A stretch of DNA of 41,056 nt from Clostridia bacterium (GTDB taxonomy: Bacteria; Bacillota; Clostridia; Oscillospirales; CAG-272), in NCBI GenBank assembly GCA_017399105.1, contig JAFQEJ010000005.1:1-41056 (forward strand), in the 5' to 3' direction. Shown here piece by piece: positions 30,977 through 39,549 of this stretch (positions within the stretch are counted from its first letter, which is position 1; every line of letters starts with the position of its first letter). The translations under genes and the position numbers were made by a program. The notes beneath the pieces were generated by a model, which was given only the letters and a program-made list of their open reading frames with translations, was not told the origin of the DNA and made no database searches.

Positions 30977-33900
30977 TTACCGTCCGATCAGTTCAATCTC
31001 GCTCATGCTGAATTCGCCGCCGTCTTCCTTTTCTGCGGTCAGGCGGAAGGAGGATGCCGATACCGGATCCTTCAGCGCGAAGGGCTTGATCATGCCGGAG
31101 AAGGGATATTCCACATGGCTTCGCTCGTCGATGATCTGCCAGCTGCCGTCGATCAGTGCTTCCAGTCTGATAACATCGGGAGCGAGAGAAGTCTCCTTAC
31201 CGCACGCCACCGTGAACAGCGAGATCCTTTTCGCGGTATCAAAGACTGTTGTGATCTCGATTCTGCCCGCACCGCTCCACTCGGTCAGCAGGGAGTCATC
31301 GGTCAGCGCGCTGATATCGGTATCCGCTGTAACCGCTGCGCCGGGGAGCAGATCGCGCATGGGCGAGGGGGTGCTTCCCTCTGCTGTCAGTGAGAGCGGC
31401 TTGCTTCCCACACCGAAGCTTGAGGGGGTATTGCCCATGACAAAGCGGATTTCGACGGCTGAGATCAGCTTTTCGTGAGTGATGAAGCAGGAGCTGTAGG
31501 GCACGCCGTCGATTGTCATGCTCTGGATATAGACATTTTCTCTGCTGTTATTCTCCGCGATGACGGTGAGATCACCGGCAGGCAGATGGAGCGTCATTCT
31601 GTCAAAGAGCGGAGAGGTGATGGCATACTCGTCGCTTCCCGCAAAAAAGGGATAGAAGCCGAGAGCGGAGAGGAAATACCATGCCGACTGCTCGCCGTTG
31701 TCCTCGTCGCCGTAGATGCCCTGTCCGATTTCGGAGCCTGCATAGAGACGGGTGAGCACATCACGGGTGAGCTTTTGGGTCATATGCGGCATACCTGCGG
31801 CATTGCACATATAGAGGATATGATGCGCGGGCTGATTGGAGTGCTGATACTGACCGAGGCGGATATCCTGTGCCTCGAACATCTCATGCTGATAGGTTCG
31901 GTTGGTTCTGGTATGCACAGCAGGGGCGGCGAAGAAGTCATTCAGCTTTTTGGCAAGTCCCTCCATTCCGCCGTAGAGTGCGGCAAGACCGTTTGGATCC
32001 TGAGGCACCGAGAAGGCGGTTCCCCATGCGTTGGTCTCCACATAGCCCCAGTCCCAATTGGTGGGATTGAAGTCGGTCTTATCTGCCACAAATGCGCCCT
32101 CTCTGTTCCTCTGAACGAAGAAATCCAGCTCACGGTTGAAGACATTGATATAATTCAGCGCACGGTTTCTGAAGTAGAGAGCATCATCCCGTCTGCCCAG
32201 CTTCTCTGCCATGTTGGCAATGGCGGCATCCGAGAGCGCATTCTCCATGGTCCAGCATACGCCATTGGGAGTATATCCCAGAAACGGCGCCCTGTCATTG
32301 CCTGCTCTGCCGTAGTTGCCCTCAGCGGGACAGAGTGCAGAACGAATGGATGCCGCATAAGCACTCTCCATGTCGAACTTCACGCCCTTCATGGCAGCAT
32401 CGGCAAAGACGATATCGTAGCTGGTGCCCACCATGGCATTGAGTGCGCCCGGATTGAGCCAGCGTCCCACCCAACCGGCGTCACGATAGTGCTCGATGAT
32501 GCCGTCAAGCAGCTTTTCATCCCGGTCGGGAGTCAGAAGCGCATAGGCAGGCCATGCGGTGCGGTAGGTATCCCAAAATCCGTTCTGGGTGTAGAGCTGT
32601 CCTTCGCGAATTTCAGGAAGGTCATCCTTGATGCGATAGGGACTGGTATAGACAATATGCGGATCCTCGGCACTGCCGATATTCTCCGAATAGTTGACCG
32701 GATACATATACATGCGGTAGAAACCCGAGCGCAGGGTGATTCGCTGTGTTTCCGAAGCGCCTTCCACCTCCACCAGATTCAGAATGTCATCCCAGAGCGT
32801 TCTTGCCCGAGAGCGGATTTCCTCATAGGATGCGTTTCCCACCTCGAGGGCAAGATGATGCTTTGCCGTCTCGCAGTCGATGTTGGAGGAGGCAATCTTC
32901 ATGGTGACAGTTCCCGCAGACTTGGGGAAGCGAAGCAGAGAGAGGTGATTTTTGCCCTCTGCACGCTCGATTTTTTCGGGAGCGATGCTGAATTCACTGT
33001 AGAAATACATGGGAGTTGCACCAAGGTTGGCAGGGGGATATTTATAATCGACCACAGCGGTGAAGGATGCGCCCTCAAAATGTATGCTTCCCTTGATGTC
33101 CACAAGACCGGTGGTATTGACCGAGTCGAAGATCAGATTACGGCAAGGGGCATCCTCGGGAAATTCGATCTTCATCACCGCCGCGTGATCGGTGGGAGTC
33201 ATCGAGAAGGTGACACCGCCGGCGGGAGTATCCGCATCAAAGGTGACCGAATACTCATGCGCATGGGCGATTTCATTCTCATGATCGAAGGAGGATCGTC
33301 TCGCGTCAGCTCCGATGGAAGCTTCATCCGCAGTTTCAGCCGTTACATTGGGCATGAAATGCAGCACGCCGCGGTCAAGCAGATGAAAGCTCGACTGGTG
33401 CGTTGAGCCGAACTGCGCGATGGCAGATGCCTGATAGTCATAGAAGAAGCGGTCGGTAAAGGTAGAAGGTGCCCAGAAATTGAAGGGATTGGGCACACAG
33501 ACCGCCGGAATGAGCAGACCGCGGCTCTTCTCCCAGTTGTTCATACAGCCGCGGGTGATAAGGATATCATCGGCAGGCGATTCGGGCAGTCTTGTCTCCT
33601 CTTCCGCAATGCGGATGTCATCGATATAGGTGAGAATATCCCCTGCGCTGTCGGGATTGTCATAGGTTATGCCGATGGAATCCACAACCTTGCCCGCAGC
33701 CTCAGCCAGTGATACGCGGACAAGATTCCACTCGCGGGTAAAGAGACCGCAGGATTCACCCTGTGCCCGTGCGTTAACGGGATATCCGTTCTGCTCGGCA
33801 AGTCTGAGCGAAGACAGCGTACTGCCGTCGGTAAAATGAAGATCAACAGCCATAAAGTGGCTCGCATAGGAGAAATCCACATCCTGTGTATGGCAGTCGG

Positions 33901-34201
33901 GGAAAATGAAGTAGGAGAGGACCGTATCGGCACTCACCGGAATTGCCAGCCGATCGTAAAGATTGATATGTGCCTTTGCGCCCTTCTCTGTCCTGCCGCT
34001 GACGAGAAGCGCGTGCTCACCCTTCCAGCCGCAGTCTGTGCATCTGCCGCCCCAGTTGCGCGAGGGTCCGACGGCAGTCTGTGCATCGATTGTAAGATTT
34101 TCCGCGGCAAGCAGCTCTGCGCGGTGTGTATGCGGATATTCATCCTTCAGAGGGGTATATGCCGCCTCGAACGAGGTATAAAAAAGACTCTTTTTAAGCA
34201 T
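30977..34201 (-). CDS. GH92 alpha-mannosidase with N- and C-terminal accessory domains
   Basis: Protein of 1074 residues. About residues 1-210 form a beta-sandwich accessory domain (AKAHINLYDRLAIPV, VDSIGITYDNPD). About 217-930 is the calcium-dependent GH92 exo-alpha-mannosidase: LIPAVCVPNPFNFWAPST, TQNGFWDTYRTAWPAYALL, ALNAMVGTSYDIVFADA, QYQHSNQPAHHILYM and GDEDNGEQSAWYFLSALGFY, the last holding acidic catalytic residues. About 935-1074 resembles a discoidin (F5/8 type C) domain (LLTEWSGAGRIEITTVF, VIRLEALIDGSWQIID). GH92 enzymes are usually exported; here no signal peptide is visible after MLKKSLFYTSFEAAY, suggesting a cytoplasmic enzyme acting on imported mannosides. It has its own consensus promoter and faces the operon ending in manA. 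Confidence 0.93.
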   Translation of the reverse strand: MLKKSLFYTSFEAAYTPLKDEYPHTHRAELLAAENLTIDAQTAVGPSRNWGGRCTDCGWKGEHALLVSGRTEKGAKAHINLYDRLAIPVSADTVLSYFIFPDCHTQDVDFSYASHFMAVDLHFTDGSTLSSLRLAEQNGYPVNARAQGESCGLFTREWNLVRVSLAEAAGKVVDSIGITYDNPDSAGDILTYIDDIRIAEEETRLPESPADDILITRGCMNNWEKSRGLLIPAVCVPNPFNFWAPSTFTDRFFYDYQASAIAQFGSTHQSSFHLLDRGVLHFMPNVTAETADEASIGADARRSSFDHENEIAHAHEYSVTFDADTPAGGVTFSMTPTDHAAVMKIEFPEDAPCRNLIFDSVNTTGLVDIKGSIHFEGASFTAVVDYKYPPANLGATPMYFYSEFSIAPEKIERAEGKNHLSLLRFPKSAGTVTMKIASSNIDCETAKHHLALEVGNASYEEIRSRARTLWDDILNLVEVEGASETQRITLRSGFYRMYMYPVNYSENIGSAEDPHIVYTSPYRIKDDLPEIREGQLYTQNGFWDTYRTAWPAYALLTPDRDEKLLDGIIEHYRDAGWVGRWLNPGALNAMVGTSYDIVFADAAMKGVKFDMESAYAASIRSALCPAEGNYGRAGNDRAPFLGYTPNGVCWTMENALSDAAIANMAEKLGRRDDALYFRNRALNYINVFNRELDFFVQRNREGAFVADKTDFNPTNWDWGYVETNAWGTAFSVPQDPNGLAALYGGMEGLAKKLNDFFAAPAVHTRTNRTYQHEMFEAQDIRLGQYQHSNQPAHHILYMCNAAGMPHMTQKLTRDVLTRLYAGSEIGQGIYGDEDNGEQSAWYFLSALGFYPFFAGSDEYAITSPLFDRMTLHLPAGDLTVIAENNSRENVYIQSMTIDGVPYSSCFITHEKLISAVEIRFVMGNTPSSFGVGSKPLSLTAEGSTPSPMRDLLPGAAVTADTDISALTDDSLLTEWSGAGRIEITTVFDTAKRISLFTVACGKETSLAPDVIRLEALIDGSWQIIDERSHVEYPFSGMIKPFALKDPVSASSFRLTAEKEDGGEFSMSEIELIGR

Positions 34202-34246
34202 GGGATTGACTCCTTTTTGCTTTAATCAAACTCTGAATTTCAAAAT

Positions 34247-34275
34247 ATTATATCCATAAACATCCGTTTTGTCAA
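34247..34275 (-). promoter_or_regulatory. Consensus promoter of the GH92 gene
   Basis: On the minus strand TTGACA (34270-34275), exactly 17 bases, TATAAT (34247-34252): a full match to the sigma-A consensus. Confidence 0.9.
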
Positions 34276-34378
34276 GAGCGGACAGAGAATCTTTCCGCAG
34301 CCGCGAAAACATTCTCTCGGGTGAGCCTTTATTTTTTCGCTGCTTATAATTACCGGTTTATATGATAATTATTCTATA

Positions 34379-34407
34379 TTGTTTTTCTGAGGCACCTATG
34401 ATATAAT
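34379..34407 (+). promoter_or_regulatory. Promoter of the frameshifted AraC-type gene
   Basis: TTGTTT (34379-34384), a 17-base spacer, TATAAT (34402-34407), 48 bases before ATG at 34455. Confidence 0.6.
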
Positions 34408-34454
34408 TCTAATATAAATGTGCAGAATAAAGATTAACATACAGAAGTGATATC

Positions 34455-35515
34455 ATGACGGATTGTTATTTAAAAACATATATACAAAGCCTCGAACAGC
34501 ATCTGACAGACCCCGATATCAGTGACAGAGACGATTTATCCGGCTTCCCGTATGAAGCTGTACAATGATTTTGTATCTGCGGTGGGATATACGCCCAACG
34601 AATATATACGCCGCCGCAGACTTTCGATTGCACTGTCACTGATTACCGCTTCCGAAAAAAGCATGACCGAAATATCACACATCTGCGGATATTCATCACA
34701 GCAGTCTTTTTGCCGTGAGATCAAGGCGATCCTTGGTATTACTGCGTCAGAATATAAAAAAAGGCAATATGCAGTATTTCTTTCCGCAATATGACGGAGC
34801 CGCTGTTCTGCCTGTCTCGGTCATACAGCACACCATCCCGAAAACGGTGGAGTTAATATACCTCAGTACACGTCTCAGCGACATTGAGACTCATGCGGTT
34901 GAGCTTTTTTTACAAAAAAATCCTGCATATACCGGCTGTCTGTTCGGCAGAAACGGGAAACAGCAGGGCACGCATTTTTCCTATCGGCTGTTTGTCGATC
35001 ATGAATACATTGACCGGATTAACACAGACGGATTTATTGTATCATCGGTTCACGAGAGCTTTTCCGTGACTGCCGCTGTCACTTCAACCGTAAATCATGA
35101 GGAGCACATTTCCGATACGTGGGACTATCTGTATAACAAATGGCTCCCCGGCAGTATGTACAGATATGCCGGAGCCCATAACGAAGATTTCGAGCTGCAA
35201 TATTATGAAGAATATCTCTATAAAAACCGAAGCACCGTCCCGTACCGCTTAAAGCTGTATCTGCCGGTCATCAGGCGGGATGATTACAGTAAATTGCTTC
35301 TTACACAGTATCATGCGAATTTTCTTGTTTGTCGTGAACATGGGCGGAATGCGGAAAAGACAGCAAGTGAGAAGATCATCCGATATATAAGCGAATACTT
35401 TCCATACGCAATGACTTCACCGACAGAGCTTCTCAGAATCAGAAACGGAGAATTCTGTACCTGCGGTGTCCGCATATCGGAGCAGCTTAGCATAAACAGT
35501 GAATCCTGTAATTGA
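34455..35515 (+). pseudogene. AraC-type regulator with effector-binding domain, broken by two frameshifts
   Basis: Three overlapping frames together make one protein. From ATG 34455: MTDCYLKTYIQSLEQHLTDP, then a shift at the CCCC run (34511-34514). Removing one C gives DPISVTETIYPASRMKLYND and the AraC HTH (YTPNEYIRRRRLSIALSLIT, ISHICGYSSQQSFCREI, LGITASEYKK). A second shift at the A7 run (34756-34762) leads into QYFFPQYDGAAVLPV and about 240 residues of a sensor domain (ELIYLSTRLSDIETHAVELF, VSSVHESFSVTAAV, YEEYLYKNRSTVPYRLKLYL). Both breaks are single extra bases in homopolymers, so sequencing error or phase variation is possible; as it stands no full-length product is made. Confidence 0.75.
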
Positions 35516-35539
35516 TGCTGCAAATCGACAACCTAATAC

Positions 35540-35577
35540 AATATATCCGCTCAGGTCAATTCCCAAGCGGATATATT
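35540..35577. terminator. Hairpin terminator between convergent genes
   Basis: AATATATCCGCT and AGCGGATATATT pair perfectly over 12 bp around a 14-base loop. Confidence 0.7.
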
Positions 35578-35642
35578 TATGCAGTATTGGATTATTTTGC
35601 TTTGTTGAATAAAAAAATAATTAACCCCATATCATGAAAAAA

Positions 35643-36143
35643 TCACTTGCAGTCACAGGCAATATAGTAGCCAAAAGCATTTTCAGCTTCAACTTCAACC
35701 ATGAAACGCCAGGACGCAGCAGTATATCCATCATGTTCGCTTACTGCCTGTTTGACAGCTGCTTCTTCGTTACCTTCTTCTTTGTCAAACCACCCTTTGG
35801 CGACATAGGTTTCCGGTATGTCAAAATAATCCATTCCCTCAGGAACAGGAGTGTCGGGCTTCATGAATCTGCCTACAGTATAACCAAGCAGTTTGCTGGG
35901 ACCGCAGAAAATATCAAAGTGCGGAATTCCTTCACTGTTATACCATTCCCAGGTAAGGAGCGCAGAATTATGTTTTTCATCGGTTGAATATTCGCTTAAC
36001 TTGTCGAGCTCTTCAAAAATCCATTTATTTGACCACATATAGCCGAATATATTGCCCGATTTACCGGCACGCGCATATACAGATTTTCCTATGAATCTGT
36101 ATGGTCCGAACTTGCATAATTTAAATTGATTTAATGTACCCAT
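35643..36143 (-). CDS. Stand-alone GyrI/AraE-like effector-binding protein
   Basis: Protein of 166 residues. ATG at 36143 lies 5 bases behind GGAGG. The pattern FGPYRFIGKSVYARAGKSGN, NSEGIPHFDIFCGPSKLLGY and MDYFDIPETYVAKGWF matches single-domain small-molecule-binding proteins of the GyrI/SOUL-like group often found next to MerR and AraC regulators. Such proteins bind hydrophobic cationic or amphipathic compounds, or buffer them. It has its own promoter and lies behind the C39-like gene on the same strand. AT-richer than the carbohydrate genes to the left. Confidence 0.72.
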   Translation of the reverse strand: MGTLNQFKLCKFGPYRFIGKSVYARAGKSGNIFGYMWSNKWIFEELDKLSEYSTDEKHNSALLTWEWYNSEGIPHFDIFCGPSKLLGYTVGRFMKPDTPVPEGMDYFDIPETYVAKGWFDKEEGNEEAAVKQAVSEHDGYTAASWRFMVEVEAENAFGYYIACDCK

Positions 36144-36163
36144 TTGTTCCTCCAAATTTTTAT

Positions 36164-36192
36164 ATTATAACATAAATCTTATGACAGCACAA
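36164..36192 (-). promoter_or_regulatory. Promoter of the effector-binding protein gene
   Basis: On the minus strand TTGTGC (36187-36192), a 17-base spacer, TATAAT (36164-36169). Confidence 0.55.
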
Positions 36193-36197
36193 TTGAT

Positions 36198-37286
36198 TTA
36201 GTCGTTAATTATTAAAGGAAATTCAGATAATTCTTTAATAAGCTCACGAACCGCCTCCAGCACATCGCGGTCATTCTGCGCGAGCTGTCGGATGATGATT
36301 CTCGCACATTCACACATACCGGCTTCGACGGGGTCCATTTCCTTTTTGGTGAAATGGCGGCAGTCATAAAGTGAAATCACTGCCCACTGCAGTTCGTGGG
36401 ATGAATGATATACTCTTTCAATATCTGCTCCGAGTTGTGCACAGCGGCGAAGTTTATCTTCTGAGAGATTCATTGTTCTGAGAGATTCACGGTAGGTCGG
36501 ATGATTGATGAGGCAATCCATTGCAGATTTGAAATTATGACAGCGATCGAAGTTCCACGCGGCGGTCTTGACTCGCTCAAAACGCTTCTTAATTTCCTCG
36601 ATCGGGAGCTTTTCGAGAACCTTCCAATAATCGAACATGGGAATGGATTGTGTCCATATACCGTTCGTATCGGCATCCACGAGAGCTTTTTCGATATTTT
36701 TCAGACCATCTGCGAGGGTGTAGGCAGGAGCAGTCTTTTTCGTGATAATGCAGAGAGATTTAATATCGTCTGCTGTAAGAGTAATTTCATCAGCACCTTG
36801 CTCCTGGGTGTATACGTCCCATAATCTTTTTTCATCGTCATATCCGATCAGTATGCGGTAAGGGCCATCGGAAGATTGCTCTTTCAGCTGTGCGAGTACG
36901 GGGATGCCGGCATCAAGCGACAGCTTCGCTTCCGCAAACATATTATCTGTTGCGACTCTGTAATCATACCCCGCATATTTCATGCAGAAATCGATTACAT
37001 CGTCAAGTTTATCATCCTTGGGATTCTTTCGTGTGTTATCATAATCCTCAAGGAATGAAGCACAGCCTGTAACAGCACCGAAGATAAAGTAATAGTCATT
37101 CTGGATATTTCCGATTGAATTTTTGCAGTTACCGCAGTCATTGCAGCCCCTGCCCGCTTTTTCGGCACACACATAATCTTCATTGTGCGGCATATCAGCA
37201 AGATAAACGTGTACTGCGGCAAAGCAGTTGAGAAAATCCTGCCAGCAGAAATCACTGAACGGAATGTTGAAATTGAGTTTTTTCAT
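36198..37286 (-). CDS. C39/BtrH_N-like cysteine-peptidase-fold protein of unknown function
   Basis: Protein of 362 residues; ATG at 37286 follows AGGAG. The N-terminal half suggests a papain/C39-like fold of the BtrH_N type: SDFCWQDFLNCFAAVHVYL, with C21 at the nucleophile position and Q16 near the oxyanion position, and later GIPVLAQLKEQ...YRILIGYDDEKRLWDVYT. The His expected before the VIGYD strand is not there, so peptidase activity is doubtful. A cluster C40-x7-C48-x2-C51-x2-C54 (VCAEKAGRGCNDCGNC) could bind a metal. The C-terminal half is helical with no recognised motif. Its promoter has the 19-bp MerR-type spacer and the same 20-bp block as the promoter of the neighbouring MerR gene, so it is the probable main target of that regulator. 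Confidence 0.6.
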   Translation of the reverse strand: MKKLNFNIPFSDFCWQDFLNCFAAVHVYLADMPHNEDYVCAEKAGRGCNDCGNCKNSIGNIQNDYYFIFGAVTGCASFLEDYDNTRKNPKDDKLDDVIDFCMKYAGYDYRVATDNMFAEAKLSLDAGIPVLAQLKEQSSDGPYRILIGYDDEKRLWDVYTQEQGADEITLTADDIKSLCIITKKTAPAYTLADGLKNIEKALVDADTNGIWTQSIPMFDYWKVLEKLPIEEIKKRFERVKTAAWNFDRCHNFKSAMDCLINHPTYRESLRTMNLSEDKLRRCAQLGADIERVYHSSHELQWAVISLYDCRHFTKKEMDPVEAGMCECARIIIRQLAQNDRDVLEAVRELIKELSEFPLIIND

Positions 37287-37342
37287 GATGTTACTCCTTT
37301 TTGTTAATCTCATCGGGCATGTTATATATGCTCCGTGAGTTC

Positions 37343-37373
37343 ATTATACAGTACGACCTAACGTCGGAGTCAA
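37343..37373 (-). promoter_or_regulatory. MerR-type promoter (19-bp spacer) of the C39-like gene
   Basis: On the minus strand TTGACT (37368-37373), a 19-base spacer, TATAAT (37343-37348). The spacer holds the dyad CGAC-GTTAG-GTCG. The 20-base block CGACCTAACGTCGGAGTCAA (37354-37373 on the plus strand) is identical to that at 38927-38946. The long spacer is the hallmark of promoters that MerR proteins activate by DNA distortion. Confidence 0.88.
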
Positions 37374-37377
37374 TAGC

Positions 37378-38862
37378 TCAGTCAAATTTTTTTTGCCAAA
37401 TTTCTATTTTTTTCACCGTCACTTCCGCACCGAAAGCAGTCGTCACACAGACAGGAAATTCGATTTCAAGTTCTTCGCCGTTCTTCAGTCTCTCCATGTA
37501 AGGAAAATCATCTTTATAAAATCTTGTTTCACCGTTTACGATTACTGCATTAAAATCCCGCTCGATGATCCATGTGATTTCTGCGTATTCGTTCGGCGGA
37601 ATATAACCCGCGCCGTAGATCGGTGTGTGTCCGCCTTCGATCACATCATGCGTCAGCATGGCTGTGGGAATTACACCCCAGTTAAAAACCAGTCCGGCGT
37701 TACCGTAACTGAGACGGATGTTTCCGCTGTCGGTTTTCGCTGTCAGATCAATCCGAAGGGGCAGACTGCATTTCTCCTTTGTTTCCAGTGCGCCTTCCTG
37801 CCCGAGCTGATAAAGCACAGCTTCGTCGCTGCGGTATGAAACCGACAGGCCACCTGATTTTCTCATGCTTCGCAGATCAATTTTCCGGCGTACAAGTTCG
37901 GGATTGTACAGTGATTCCACAGGAATGTCCGTTGTTTTAATCGCAGCTTTCCATTCGCCTTTTCTGACGATCGGTATAAAATACTCCTCTTGCGGTATTT
38001 CGCTTCCCAGCGAGACAATCGGCCGCCACATGATAAACCGTGCATCTTCATCATCTTCGGTCAGATACAGCTCATAATCGGTACTCTCGCCGATCCATTT
38101 GTATAAATACCCACTGTTGATCTCCATGCTGAATGGATACGGATCGTTCAGAAAGGTCGCACAGGCATACAGTCCGCCCGGAAAGTCGAAGGTGTCAAAG
38201 GGACAATTTTCACCGGCAGGGTATAATGCTGCAACATGTCCGACAAACGCATTGTACCATTCAAAATATGGCGAGAAGATGGGTCTTGTCTTTTCTTCGG
38301 TCTCACGAATCCATTTGTGAAAAGCATCGTATCTGGTACGGTCATCGTCGTAGCAGATTGCCATTTTTACAGCAGGCAGGCGCTTTACGCTGACAACCGG
38401 CGATTTTTCCAGCTTTTTTGTGATCTCCATAAAGGATTCAGTGGGAGTTTCTGTTTTTTCGGAAACATTCGCCGCTGTTGTTTCATAAAGAAGCCGGACG
38501 TCGTTTTTATCCTCGAAATCGTATTGTTCAATACGGTCGATAAAATCAAGAACAATGTTTTTCAGCTCCCGAAGAAGATCGCTCTGCTGCTCAATTTCGT
38601 CAACCTTACCGCGCAGAAGTTCAAGAAGTGTATCGGATTTTGATGATGCGAATATTTTACCAATATCCTTTATGCTGATATCCAGTCTGCGCAGAATCAG
38701 GATTTGCTCAAGGCGCATGATCGCGGCTTCGTCATAACAGCGATAGGAATAATCGTCGATATGCGTGCTCTTGATCAGACCCATATCTTCGTAATATTTT
38801 AATGCGCGGGTGGATATATCGTATTTCAATGAAACATCATGGATTTTTGCAAGTTCTTTCAT
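37378..38862 (-). CDS. MerR regulator fused to an effector-binding domain and a C-terminal beta domain
   Basis: Protein of 494 residues, much longer than usual MerR regulators. Residues 1-75: MerR HTH (STRALKYYEDMGLIKSTHID, YDEAAIMRLEQILILRRLDI). Residues 76-130: coiled coil (LLELLRGKVDEIEQQSDLLR). About 145-310: GyrI-like sensor domain (DTFDFPGGLYACATFL, YKWIGESTDYELYLTED, EEYFIPIVRK). About 355-494: a beta-sandwich-like domain (LRIDLTAKTDSGNIRLSYGN, ITWIIERDFNAVIVNGETRF), reminiscent of laminin-G/GH32 C-terminal lectin folds. Its own promoter and that of the next gene share an identical 20-bp operator block, so it probably regulates both. The C-terminal extension could sense a second ligand. 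Confidence 0.85.
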   Translation of the reverse strand: MKELAKIHDVSLKYDISTRALKYYEDMGLIKSTHIDDYSYRCYDEAAIMRLEQILILRRLDISIKDIGKIFASSKSDTLLELLRGKVDEIEQQSDLLRELKNIVLDFIDRIEQYDFEDKNDVRLLYETTAANVSEKTETPTESFMEITKKLEKSPVVSVKRLPAVKMAICYDDDRTRYDAFHKWIRETEEKTRPIFSPYFEWYNAFVGHVAALYPAGENCPFDTFDFPGGLYACATFLNDPYPFSMEINSGYLYKWIGESTDYELYLTEDDEDARFIMWRPIVSLGSEIPQEEYFIPIVRKGEWKAAIKTTDIPVESLYNPELVRRKIDLRSMRKSGGLSVSYRSDEAVLYQLGQEGALETKEKCSLPLRIDLTAKTDSGNIRLSYGNAGLVFNWGVIPTAMLTHDVIEGGHTPIYGAGYIPPNEYAEITWIIERDFNAVIVNGETRFYKDDFPYMERLKNGEELEIEFPVCVTTAFGAEVTVKKIEIWQKKFD

Positions 38863-38915
38863 GTGTTCTCCGTTTCGGTTACCGTGGGCAAGCTGAAATA
38901 ATATATACTGACAAT

Positions 38916-38946
38916 ATTATAAACTGCGACCTAACGTCGGAGTCAA
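38916..38946 (-). promoter_or_regulatory. MerR-type promoter (19-bp spacer) of the long merR gene
   Basis: On the minus strand TTGACT (38941-38946), a 19-base spacer, TATAAT (38916-38921), with the dyad CGAC-GTTAG-GTCG and the 20-base block shared with 37354-37373. Autoregulation is the natural reading. Confidence 0.88.
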
Positions 38947-38961
38947 GATAAATATATTACT

Positions 38962-39546
38962 TCACTTTAATTTAATCGGGAAGAAATATTCCGCTTGTGT
39001 ATAGCCTAATAATTTCGCATCAGGGCCGTTTACATGAAACATTACATAATGTCCCGGACGATCATCATAAGAAAATCTGTCCTGTTCAGCAAGCCACTCT
39101 TTTAAATCGTTGAAAGCTTTCACAACGATTTTATCATCCCAATTATGCGTGACAGCCGTCGCATAAAGTCCGCCTTCAAAATTGATAATTTCAAACCCTT
39201 CGGTATCCTTCTCAGTTACCCAATCTTCGATTGCGTACCACCAAACGGGACCACCATTTTCAACCATAAAATCGCGAGGGGAAAATTTATCCTTTCTTTT
39301 TTCATCAAGCTTTGTCCACATTTTCTCGAATCTCTTAAAATTACCGTTCTTTTTTGGCCCTGAGGTCACCATTCTACAGGCTGGCAGTTCAACAATTCGT
39401 ATATCCAGCTGCTTTTCAAGCTTCTCTGTTACCTCAAACAAACGGTTTACATTAGAAGAATTTCCGCTATATTCGACCTTCTCAAGCTGATTTTCGATTT
39501 TCATCGCTTTATTTAAGTAAAAATCAGCTTGCGATTTTATCGACAT
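38962..39546 (-). CDS. Stand-alone GyrI-like effector-binding protein
   Basis: Protein of 194 residues without a DNA-binding domain. A predicted helical start (SIKSQADFYLNKAMKIENQL) leads into a sensor domain with IRIVELPACRMVTSGP, GGPVWWYAIEDWV, INFEGGLYATAVTH and VNGPDAKLLGYTQAEYFFPI. The FEGGLYA segment is shared with both MerR proteins of this island, marking them as one paralogous sensor family. Its start lies three bases behind the stop of the shorter MerR gene, so the two are co-transcribed. It may bind the same ligand as the regulator or modify it. Confidence 0.75.
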   Translation of the reverse strand: MSIKSQADFYLNKAMKIENQLEKVEYSGNSSNVNRLFEVTEKLEKQLDIRIVELPACRMVTSGPKKNGNFKRFEKMWTKLDEKRKDKFSPRDFMVENGGPVWWYAIEDWVTEKDTEGFEIINFEGGLYATAVTHNWDDKIVVKAFNDLKEWLAEQDRFSYDDRPGHYVMFHVNGPDAKLLGYTQAEYFFPIKLK

Positions 39547-39549
39547 ATC

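Noticed and set aside
31475..33406. Open plus-strand frame of 643 codons opposite the GH92 gene
   Set aside because: Composition is that of an antisense shadow (rich in Gly, His, Ile, Arg), without start signals; GH92 motifs on the minus strand are unmistakable.
34511..34762. Programmed ribosomal frameshifting in the AraC-type gene
   Set aside because: Two separate shifts of the same sense would be needed and no stimulatory structure was noticed; homopolymer indels explain it more simply.
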